Assembly: GCF_001481295.1 (NCBI RefSeq)
Contig: NZ_LOPS01000009.1
Location: forward strand, 1 to 60,940
Direction of reading: 5' to 3'
Source: Candidatus Methanomethylophilus sp. 1R26
Lineage (GTDB): Archaea > Thermoplasmatota > Thermoplasmata > Methanomassiliicoccales > Methanomethylophilaceae
Length of the DNA stretch: 60,940 bases
Positions within the stretch are counted from its first letter, which is position 1, and each line of letters starts with the position of its first letter. Below are positions 54,132 to 60,940 of this stretch, piece after piece. The notes beneath the pieces were generated by a model. The model did no database searches. It saw only the letters and a program-made list of their open reading frames with translations, and had not been told where the DNA came from. The position numbers and the translations under genes were made by a program.

Positions 54132-54862
54132 ATGGACTCCCCGATATTCTACATCGCGGCCGTTCTCGCCTTCGCGCCTGCTCTGGCACTGATGTACGCT
54201 CTCGTCAGGAAGTACACCTATCCGTACACCGACCATCCTTACTTCGGGGACCCCATGTTCTTCGGGCTCTTCGCTGTCGGGCTCATAGCGGGGACGGTGA
54301 TGTTCATGGTGTACACCTACATCATGAACGCGATCCTGGGGATCATCCTCTTCTCCGTGGTCCAGTGCCTGGCACTTGTCGTGGTCATGAACCTGAAGCG
54401 TTTCCGCGGCCACTCGGAGAGCATATTCTACGGCCTGGCGTTCGGCCTCGGTGCCGGATGCGCCACCGGGACGGGGTTCATCTATTACATCGCGTCGGCC
54501 ACCGACAGCCTCGGGGACAGCGTGGACGTCGCAGGGTACGCTTACCTGTTCATCATGTCGCTGTCAATGCTGTTCGAGTACTCAGCCGTGGGGATCGACA
54601 TCGGCAACGGGATCGCGCGCATGCTCCCATGCAGTACGCGGCCTCCGCGATGATCTGGAACCTGGTCTTCTGGATAGTGGTGTATGTTTCCCTGGACAAC
54701 TCCGACAGCGCCATCATGTACGTGGCGGCCGCGGCCGTGCTGGCACTTTCCGCGATATATCTGTGCGCAGGGGCGCTCAGGGAGATACCCCGCATGGTCA
54801 GGGAAGTCGATTCCCAGAACAGGAAGGGGAAGAAAGGGAAGAATTCCCGAGACAGCCTCTGA
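54132..54862 (+). CDS. Polytopic membrane protein, unknown, frameshifted
   Basis: About 243 aa with roughly seven helices. Recognisable conserved-looking stretches are DHPYFGDPMFFGLFAVGLIA and FGLGAGCATGTGFIYYIAS. A lost C near 54620 (CGCCAT read as CGCAT) separates the last two helices; restored, it reads GIARHAPMQYAASAMIWNLV. The tail is basic. A TATA box (ATTTATAA, about 54105) lies 26 bases before the ATG at 54132. I do not recognise the family. Confidence 0.72.
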
Positions 54863-55361
54863 AACGGCATCGCGAGCGCTTGTAGCGCCCGTACTTGGTC
54901 TCGTAGACCAGGCACCTGTCCAGCATGGCCGAGAGCATCTTCTCGGCGTTCTTCGGCTCGAACTGCCTGAGGTCATCGACGGTCCATTCGCCGTAGATCC
55001 TGTCCAGCCCTTCCGCTAGGATCTCCATCTTCGCTTCCGGGCCCGAAGCGCGCTTGTACTCGTACTTCAGGACGGATCCGGGGTCGGACGGGTCGGGAAG
55101 GGCGGTCTCTTCTTCCGCAGGCAGGGACCCGGCGGCCCATTCCGTGTCCGCAGGGGACCGCCTCATGCCCTGCCTCGCCCCGTCACGCAGGGTAATCGCC
55201 TCGATGCGCCTGCGGAGCAGCTCCTGGTCGCGGGCCCTGAACAGCAGGGCCCTTTCGGAGGTGACGTCGGCGTTCCCGCAGTAGGGGCATACGGTCCTGC
55301 CGTCCTTCTCGTCGATGATCCTGGGGCGCCTGCAGTTCCCGCATCTGATAATCGCGAACAT
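54798..55361 (-). CDS. Zinc-ribbon protein, DUF5817-like
   Basis: About 187 aa. The N-terminus is a zinc ribbon (IIRCGNCRRPRI ... CPYCGNADVT) followed by a helix (RARDQELLRRRIEAITLR), as in DUF5817 proteins; the rest is charged and helical. The frame has no stop until 54798, overlapping the tail of the convergent membrane protein gene by 65 bases, so the true C-terminus is uncertain. It starts one base after the pdaD stop and is the third gene of a PAC2-pdaD operon. Confidence 0.65.
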   Translation of the reverse strand: MFAIIRCGNCRRPRIIDEKDGRTVCPYCGNADVTSERALLFRARDQELLRRRIEAITLRDGARQGMRRSPADTEWAAGSLPAEEETALPDPSDPGSVLKYEYKRASGPEAKMEILAEGLDRIYGEWTVDDLRQFEPKNAEKMLSAMLDRCLVYETKYGRYKRSRCRFRGCLGNSSLSSPSCSGNRLP

Positions 55362-55362
55362 C

Positions 55363-55839
55363 TCAGTCTCTGAAGTCCGTGAAGACGACCGCCGAGACGC
55401 AGCACCCGTACTCGCCGTCGGGCACCGTCTGGTTCTCCACCCTGCAATGGACCTCTCCGAACTCCACGCCGCGTATGCGTGACATCTCGCGCATCTTGTT
55501 CCTGAGCTCTTCCGCCAGGTCCTCGCCGGACCCGTGGAGGTGGCCTTCGGCGACATATCCGCCGTGCCCGTCCTTCCTGAAGGCGTAGGCGACCCCGGAC
55601 GAGATGACGTCTCCCGATCTCCCGCGCATCTGGGACAGCACGCAGAAGGTCACCATGCCCATCGGGATCTCGCAGACGTCCACCTGCTCGGCGCCGTCGG
55701 GTATGACGGACGAGACCGCGACGAGGTTCTGCTCGCTGATGTGCGCTTTCAGGAGTGCCAGGTCGAACGCGTTGAGGTCCGACACAGGGCTGGCGGCCTG
55801 GCCGGAGGTTACGAAGAAATGTTTCGGTACGGTCTGCAT
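55363..55839 (-). CDS. pdaD: Pyruvoyl-dependent arginine decarboxylase
   Basis: A 158-aa proenzyme that self-cleaves at a serine to make a pyruvoyl cofactor and decarboxylates arginine to agmatine, the first step of archaeal polyamine (and agmatidine) supply. KHFFVTSGQAASPVSDLNAF, the cleavage region NLVAVSSVIPDG and SSGVAYAFRKDGHGGYVAEG fit the family. Located 18 bases after the PAC2 gene. Confidence 0.92.
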   Translation of the reverse strand: MQTVPKHFFVTSGQAASPVSDLNAFDLALLKAHISEQNLVAVSSVIPDGAEQVDVCEIPMGMVTFCVLSQMRGRSGDVISSGVAYAFRKDGHGGYVAEGHLHGSGEDLAEELRNKMREMSRIRGVEFGEVHCRVENQTVPDGEYGCCVSAVVFTDFRD

Positions 55840-55857
55840 ATTGCTCTCTCCGAGTTC

Positions 55858-56675
55858 TCATCCGTAGATGCTGTGGTTGATCGTCTGCTGCTGCATCTGC
55901 GCCTTTATCCTGCCGTCGATCTCGTTGGCCTCGTTGGTGAGCGGGGACGGGTCGACGTCCAGGCCGGGGATGAGCGTGGAAAGGGGCCCGAGGAGCCAGG
56001 ATGCCGCCCTCGGGTCGGGTAGCTGCGGGTTGGCCGGGGACAGGACGCATTCCACTTCCCTCCCCTGCTGCTCCCCCTTGAAGAGCATGACCCCGGAGAC
56101 GCCGCGGACTATGCCGTCCTTCATTAGCTTGAGGCCGCTGTCCTCCATGCGTTTCCTGGCGCTGTCGGTGGACCCGAGCCCCAGGAGCTCGGTCTGGTCG
56201 GGGGAGATCCTGGGTATGCCGTCGACGCAGACGATCTCCTCCACGCCCAGGCTGTCCAGCGCCTCCAGTATGGAGTCGCAGATGCAGCCGGTGTGCTCCG
56301 GCCTGGGCGCGATCTCCGAGGTGACGATGACAATGTCGCGCTTCTTGCGGGATGCGCGCTTCTTCACAGCCGCTGCGGCCGGCGCTTCGGAGGCGCTCCC
56401 CTCGGTTCCGTCGGCCGCCTTCTTCGCGGGCTTGCGCCTCTTCCTGGGGAGCTGCCCGGCGTAGATCCTTACGGGCGGGTAGCACCTCCCTTCCTGGACG
56501 AGGCGTACGGGGGCAGCTCGGTCGAGTCGACGGCGGCCGCCACATGCAGTCCCAGCGTCCTCGCCAGGTAGCTCGATACGATCCATCCCACGAGCCCTAC
56601 GTTGGGGAAGCCGACCACCGCGATGGGGTCCTCCAGCGGCTCATCGGCGTATCTCAGCACCTTGAATTCCGACAT
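55858..56675 (-). CDS. PAC2 family protein (proteasome assembly chaperone-like), frameshifted
   Basis: About 272 aa. The start EDPIAVVGFPNVGLVGWIVS and, after restoring a C near 56504 (GCCCTC read as GCCTC), LVQEGRCYPPVRIYAG are diagnostic of PAC2. An unusual lysine-rich insert (KKRASRKKRD) separates the two halves of the fold; GIPRISPDQ and LPDPRAASWLLGPLSTLIPG follow. Archaeal PAC2 relatives assist 20S proteasome assembly. The TATA box is shared with the divergent M16 gene; the ATG at 56675 is leaderless. Confidence 0.85.
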
Positions 56676-56698
56676 CGCGGGGTCGGCATGCGGTAAAG

Positions 56699-56708
56699 TT
56701 ATTAAAAC
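56699..56708. promoter_or_regulatory. Shared bidirectional TATA box (PAC2 / M16)
   Basis: GTTATTAAAAC lies 27 bases from the M16 ATG at 56730 and about 28 bases from the PAC2 ATG at 56675, so one AT-rich element appears to serve two leaderless transcripts. Confidence 0.6.
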
Positions 56709-56729
56709 GTCCGCAGAGTGGACCGGAGC

Positions 56730-58000
56730 ATGTCGAATAGCATCAGGAAAGCGGAGACCGCCGGCGGGATCCCGGTCCTAACAGAGCCTATGGACGGAAG
56801 TGCCAGCGCAGGGTTCATGATAGCGGTGAGGACAGGGTCGCGCGACGAGCGCGACGGCATACGCGGCCTCTCGCACCTCCTGGAGCACACGGTGTTCAGG
56901 GAGACCCGCAGCATGGACTCGTTCCAGATGGCGAAGCTCATGGAGGGGAACGGCGGGGAGCTCAACGCCTTCACCGCCAAGGAGATGACCGGTTTCTACG
57001 GGATCACCCTGAAAGAAACGTCCGATGTCGCGATGAGGTGCGTGGCGGACATCGTCGCCAACCCCCTCATCAACGAGAAGGACACGGAGCTGGAGAAGCA
57101 GATCGTCCTCCAGGAGCTGAGCATGGTGAAATCGGAACCGGAGGAGTACGTCCACGACCTGTTCGAGAGCGACCTGTGGAAAGGGGAGCAGCTGGGATAT
57201 GACGAGGGCGGCACCGAGGAGAGCGTCAGGCCGCTCACCCACACGGACCTGCGTCAGTACTACTCGGAGAGGTACGGCAGGCCGAACCTCGCCGTGTTCG
57301 CCACCGGCGGCATAGACCCGGACAGGGTGCTGTCCTGGGCGGAGGACAGCCTGGACGGGATGTCGGCGCCGGTCGTCGGCGCGAGGGTCCCTCCCAAGAT
57401 GCCGGGAGCGTCGCACACGGTCCATGCGTCCGCGGCGGAGCATGTGAACATCGGCTTCGGGTTCCCCTTGGGGGAAGGCACCGAGGCCGAGCGCTATGCC
57501 GAGTCCGTCCTCGCCTCCGTGCTCGGCGCCGGGACCAGCTCGAGGCTGTTCCAGAGGGTCCGCGAGAAGAACGCGCTGGTCTACTCCATCTACGAGACCG
57601 CGGAGCATTACAGCGACGCCGGGTACGTGGCATCGTTCATGTCGTGCACCCCGTCGAACGTCCCGAAGGCCCTGGAGGAGACCGCGAAGGCGCATGCCGA
57701 GTTCAGGAAGGAAGGGCTGGAGAAGGACGAGCTCTCCCGGACCAAGAACCTCCTGAAAGGGGAGATAGCCAGGTCCGCCGAGACCACCGACGGTCGCATC
57801 TACAGGATGTGCCGGGGTTTCATGACCCACGCGCCGCCCACAGCGCCAGGGAGACCATGGACCTCATCGACTCGGTGACCGAGGACGATGTCATGGCCGC
57901 CGCCGAGAGGGTGTTCAGGGCCGACAGGCTCAACATCACGGTCCTCGGAAAGCTCGGCCGCCGGGCCGGGGTCTTCGACTTCTCGTCGCTGGACGTCTGA
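56730..58000 (+). CDS. M16 family zinc peptidase, frameshifted
   Basis: About 423 aa, single-chain bacterial/archaeal M16B-type. The inverted zinc motif is GLSHLLEHTVF (HxxEH), with a downstream glutamate in NEKDTELEKQIVLQELSM; the inactive second domain has YSIYETAEHYSDAGYVASF. A lost G near 57831 (CACGGCGCC read as CACGCGCC) shifts the last 55 residues, which end GVFDFSSLDV at 57998. The substrate is unknown. Confidence 0.88.
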
Positions 58001-58483
58001 GCCGGCCGCGTCCCTGAAGCCGGAGATGACGTGGAGGACCGCGCTGCCGGCCGATCCCCTCGAGGCCGCGACCTCGGGGGTCAGGTCCTCGCTCATGGTG
58101 GCCATGTCCTTCACCTCAATGGCCACGAACTTCACGGACAGCGGCATCTTCTCGGGTTCCATCTGCCTGCCGATCTTCAGCGCGGTGGCTATGTTGATGT
58201 CGTGCGAGGGGACGCTTGCCACGGTGGACTCGAAATCGGCCACATCGAAGATCAGGACGGTCCCGGGGCCGTACTGCCCCGTCTGTATGGCGTCGACGAA
58301 CACGGCGTACGAGTACCCCTCTATGACCGGGAGAACCTCCAGCCCGCCGATCGCTTCCGCGAAGCAGTCGACGTCCTCCATGCCCATCGCCTTGATGTCG
58401 TCGGAGACTTTCAGCCCGACCGAGTCGTCGCTCATTATCGGGCTGCCGAGGCCGACCACTGCTATGCGTCCGTTCAGAGCCAT
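57800..58483 (-). CDS. Hydrogenase maturation protease (M52), 3' end uncertain
   Basis: Endopeptidase that trims the C-terminus of a NiFe-hydrogenase large subunit after nickel insertion. RIAVVGLGSPIMSDDSVGLK carries the conserved acidic nickel-ligand residue; FAEAIGGLEVLPVIEGYSYA and VFVDAIQTGQYGPGTV follow. The family has about 150-165 residues; the natural end should be near 58010, but no stop occurs until 57800, deep in the convergent M16 gene, so an indel or lost stop is likely. The start at 58483 lies behind a palindromic promoter. Confidence 0.82.
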   Translation of the reverse strand: MALNGRIAVVGLGSPIMSDDSVGLKVSDDIKAMGMEDVDCFAEAIGGLEVLPVIEGYSYAVFVDAIQTGQYGPGTVLIFDVADFESTVASVPSHDINIATALKIGRQMEPEKMPLSVKFVAIEVKDMATMSEDLTPEVAASRGSAGSAVLHVISGFRDAAGSDVQRREVEDPGPAAELSEDRDVEPVGPEHPLGGGHDIVLGHRVDEVHGLPGAVGGAWVMKPRHIL

Positions 58484-58507
58484 TGTACCGCACGGAGCAT
58501 GGCCTCC

Positions 58508-58523
58508 GCATCTTAAAAGATGC
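58508..58523. promoter_or_regulatory. Perfect 16-bp palindrome over the protease promoter
   Basis: GCATCTTAAAAGATGC (7-2-7) contains the TATA element of the minus-strand maturation protease gene, about 25 bases upstream of its start, and lies between that gene and the divergent regulator. Classic position for a dimeric repressor. Confidence 0.6.
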
Positions 58524-58589
58524 TTCCGGCGGCCCCTGCGAGTCACGCGCGCGATGTTCCTTTAATATCAGGGAGAGGATGACTGCGCT

Positions 58590-59399
58590 ATGGAGATCAG
58601 GGTCCGCACCGAGCAGATCATCAATGGTCAGGGCGTGACCAACCGTCAGCTCGAAGCCTTGATCGCGGTGGCCAAAACGGGCAGCATGACCGCGGCAGCC
58701 CGCGAGCTCGGGATATCGGTGCCGGTGGTGCACCGCTACATCTCCAACATCGAATCGGCCGCCGGTTTGCCAGTGACCGTCTCGACCCCCTCGGGCACAT
58801 CCCTTACCCCGGTCGGGAAGGAGATTGCCGAGAGGTTCGCTGAATCGGAGGCCAGGGTCTCCGACGGCAGAGGCTTCACAGTATGCTGCAGCCCGGTGAC
58901 CGAGGAGCTCATGACCTCGGTGTTCTCATCCCTCAAGCTCACGGACGTCGAGCTCGTGATATCGGATGACGTGCACAACGTCAGGATGATGAAGGAGGGC
59001 CTTGCGGACCTGGCCCTCATCGACGATCCGCTCTACCTCTATGATTTCGACGAGATGGGATACGACATGGACGAGGTCGGGTACATGGGGATGGTCTATG
59101 TGGACAACGGCCCCGAGTTCATCCGCTACAAGTACGGGGCGCAGAGGGTCGCGTTCATGTTCCTGGAGTCCATGAACAGAGAGCACACGGTCGTATCGGA
59201 GACGTATTCTCTATCGGAGATGCTGGGATCGGGCAAGAGCTTCTTCGTCGACGAGTACCTGCTGACCAGGAAACGTCTGAAGATCAAATCTGCCGTGGAC
59301 CCCGGGGTGCTGAGGCATGCGATAACCGCGGTCTTCAGGGAGAACGACCGCACGGCGGAGAAGATAATAGCGGCGGTCAAAGCAAGGCATCTGGCCTAA
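58590..59399 (+). CDS. LysR/ModE-type HTH regulator with ligand-binding-like domain
   Basis: A 269-aa protein. Residues about 17-60 are a LysR/ModE winged helix (TNRQLEALIAVAKTGSMTAA, then ARELGISVPVVHRYI); residues 85-265 resemble a periplasmic-binding-protein fold (FTVCCSPVTEELMTSVF, LIDDPLYLYDFDEMGYDMD). A TATA box (CTTTAATATC, about 58560) is 28 bases before the ATG, so the transcript is leaderless. It lies divergent from the maturation protease and directly upstream of hdrCB, both with palindromic promoters. Ends in TAA. Ligand unknown. Confidence 0.82.
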   Translation: MEIRVRTEQIINGQGVTNRQLEALIAVAKTGSMTAAARELGISVPVVHRYISNIESAAGLPVTVSTPSGTSLTPVGKEIAERFAESEARVSDGRGFTVCCSPVTEELMTSVFSSLKLTDVELVISDDVHNVRMMKEGLADLALIDDPLYLYDFDEMGYDMDEVGYMGMVYVDNGPEFIRYKYGAQRVAFMFLESMNREHTVVSETYSLSEMLGSGKSFFVDEYLLTRKRLKIKSAVDPGVLRHAITAVFRENDRTAEKIIAAVKARHLA

Positions 59400-59436
59400 T
59401 CCAGCGGACCTGTTCTCGGGATAGATATTTTAAGTA

Positions 59437-59486
59437 TACCTTATAAGGTAACCCTAACCGTTCCAGACCGTTCCCTGTTAAATATC
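59437..59486 (+). promoter_or_regulatory. hdrCB promoter with 14-bp palindrome
   Basis: Perfect palindrome TACCTTATAAGGTA at 59437-59450, then a direct repeat CCGTTCC-AGA-CCGTTCC (59459-59475) and TATA box GTTAAATATC at 59477-59486, whose spacing puts the start of transcription at the hdrC start codon. An upstream palindrome in this position suits an activator. Confidence 0.6.
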
Positions 59487-59516
59487 TTCAGAAAATCTTC
59501 GCATCCAGTGAACGTC

Positions 59517-60026
59517 ATGGACGCTACTGAAATCAAATACGACCCGGAATTCGAGAAGAGTCTCGCCGAACTCGGAGGAGCAGACGCAAAGCTCTGCTTC
59601 CAGTGCGGGACCTGCACTGCCGGATGCCCCTCCGGAAGGAGGACCTCTTACAGGGTCAGGAAACTCGTCAGGATGGCGCAGCTCGACATGAAGGAGCAGA
59701 TCATCAGCTCCGACGAGCTCTGGATGTGCAGCACCTGCTACACCTGCGTGGAGAGGTGCCCCCGCCGCGTCCCTATCGTCGACATCGTCATCGCGCTCAG
59801 GAACATGGCCGTCGCCGAGGGCCACATCAAGCCCGCCCACAAGAAGACCGCCAACAACCTGTACACCATGGGCCACACCGTTCCCATCAACGACAACATC
59901 AAGGCCATGAGGAAGTCCCTCGGGCTGCCTGAAGTCCCCCCTACCGTCCTCAGCAACCAGAATGCGTTCGCCGACCTCAAGAAGATCATGGATGCGGCCG
60001 GATTCAACAAGATCGTGGAGGAGTGA
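59517..60026 (+). CDS. hdrC: Heterodisulfide reductase subunit C
   Basis: A 169-aa iron-sulfur subunit of the soluble HdrABC complex, which reduces CoM-S-S-CoB with electrons bifurcated from H2. Two 4Fe-4S motifs are present: CFQCGTCTAGCP and CSTCYTCVERCP. The C-terminal VPPTVLSNQNAF stretch is also typical. GTG at 59508 is an alternative leaderless start. hdrB follows after three bases; hdrA is not in the window. Confidence 0.94.
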   Translation: MDATEIKYDPEFEKSLAELGGADAKLCFQCGTCTAGCPSGRRTSYRVRKLVRMAQLDMKEQIISSDELWMCSTCYTCVERCPRRVPIVDIVIALRNMAVAEGHIKPAHKKTANNLYTMGHTVPINDNIKAMRKSLGLPEVPPTVLSNQNAFADLKKIMDAAGFNKIVEE

Positions 60027-60029
60027 AAA

Positions 60030-60874
60030 ATGGCAAAGTACGCTTTCTTCCTTGGATGCATCGCGCCCCTCAGGTACCCCGGTGTCGAGAAATCGACCCG
60101 TGTCGTCTGCGAGAAGCTCGGCATCGAGCTCGTCGACCTGAACGACGCCTCCTGCTGCCCCGCCCCCGGAGTCATCAGGGCTTTCAGCAAGACCACCTGG
60201 CTCGCTGCCGCCGCGAGGAACCTTGCGCTCGCTGAGAAGATGGGCCTGCCCATCCTGACCATCTGCAACGGATGCTACGGATCCCTCTTCGAGGCCGCCC
60301 ATGAGCTCAAGGAGAACCCCGAGGAGCTTGCCAAGGTCAACGAGATCCTCGCCCAGATCGGCCTGCACTACAACGGGACCACCGAGGTCCACCACTTCGC
60401 CGAGGTGTTCTACAGAGAGGTCGGGATCGAGAAGATCAAGGCCGCTGTCACCAAGCCCCTCGACTACGGTATCGCCGTCTTCTACGGATGCCACTTCCTG
60501 AAGCCCGGGCACCTGAAGAACCTCGATGACACCGAGAACCCCAAGATCCTCGATGAGCTCGTCGAGGCCACCGGCTGCAAGAGCCTCCCGAGGAAGCAGA
60601 AGACCCTCTGCTGCGGGTCCGGAGGAGGTCTGAAGGCCGCTTTCGGCGACGTCGCCAACGAGTTCACCAAGACCAACCTGGAGAACATGAAGCGTCCGGA
60701 GCCCAGTTCATCGTCGATGTCTGCCCGTTCTGCCACCTGCAGTTCGACACCACCCAGGAGGCCCTCGGGTACAACATCCCCGTGCTCCACCTCTCCCAGC
60801 TCTACGGCATCGCCATGGGCATGTCCGAGGACGAGCTCGGCCTCTCCGCCCACAAGGTGAAGGTCGTCCTCTGA
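60030..60874 (+). CDS. hdrB: Heterodisulfide reductase subunit B, frameshifted
   Basis: A 281-aa catalytic subunit that carries two noncubane 4Fe-4S clusters in CCG domains and binds the heterodisulfide. [54 protein letters not shown], the second-domain [16 protein letters not shown] and, after a restored G near 60692 (AAGGCG read as AAGCG), [20 protein letters not shown] are all in place. The protein ends at 60874. Confidence 0.94.
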
Positions 60875-60888
60875 GGTTGTAAACGCAC

Positions 60889-60923
60889 AGGGGCCTTCCC
60901 CCTTCATTTTTTTTTTATTTTAT
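60889..60923 (+). terminator. Terminator after hdrB
   Basis: Short AGGGG-CCTTC-CCCCT hairpin followed by a run of ten T and further T-rich sequence, 15 bases after the hdrB stop. Confidence 0.75.
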
Positions 60924-60940
60924 TGATCCGATCCGCGGAT

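Noticed and set aside
1-60940. CRISPR array, transposase, integrase or phage genes
   Set aside because: No regularly spaced direct repeats, no IS-like inverted ends with a transposase, and no recombinase or phage structural gene was seen; the window is core chromosome.

Overview
The window reads as a 61 kb piece of a high-GC methanogenic archaeon, most likely a member of the Methanomassiliicoccales (class Thermoplasmata). Supporting features are an archaeal ribosomal protein operon carrying eIF1, RNase P subunit Rpp29, SecY and a DUF106 insertase; archaeal aRF1, PurP, MptA, DtdA and RaSEA; hdrC-hdrB encoding heterodisulfide reductase subunits; and many genes whose start codon lies about 25-28 nt after a TATA box (leaderless). 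The order is inferred from gene content, not from a database search.

Layout. 1-5.7 kb: 5'-truncated bacterial-type aspS facing a gatC-gatA-gatB operon, with a membrane microprotein and a FecCD permease remnant between them. 5.7-15 kb: small zinc and TPR proteins, amt-glnK, initiator tRNA-Met, rnhB-SCP2, mptA, an oxidoreductase with a CDIN1-like TPD nuclease, RaSEA and a small conserved protein. 15.2-31 kb: the ribosomal superoperon, ending in DUF106 and an in-frame Cmk-Cbf5 fusion. 31-42.4 kb: two unknown membrane or envelope genes, trpS-pheS, a winged-helix/TPR regulator, dtdA, pyrH, aRF1, argS and a GNAT. 42.5-49.6 kb: small membrane proteins, purP, MgtE opposite two PhoU/TrkA_C genes, a fluoride channel, tRNA-Gln, adk. 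49.7-61 kb: glcD, site-2 protease, a PUA/PAPS-reductase-like protein with ferredoxin, PAC2-pdaD-zinc ribbon, M16 peptidase, and a hydrogenase maturation protease, HTH regulator and hdrCB cluster.

Two things colour everything. First, about 24 genes carry single-base frameshifts, nearly all losses from G or C runs, even in essential ribosomal genes. These look like consensus sequence errors, so I annotate full-length genes across them and say where the break is. Second, two genes (argS and the winged-helix/TPR gene) contain an in-frame TAG with homologous or continuous sequence after it, while I found no recognised gene in the window ending in TAG. In a lineage that decodes UAG as pyrrolysine this deserves checking.

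The most attractive regulatory unit is at the right end: a LysR/ModE-like regulator sits between a hydrogenase maturation protease gene whose TATA box lies inside a perfect 16-bp palindrome and hdrCB, whose promoter carries a perfect 14-bp palindrome.
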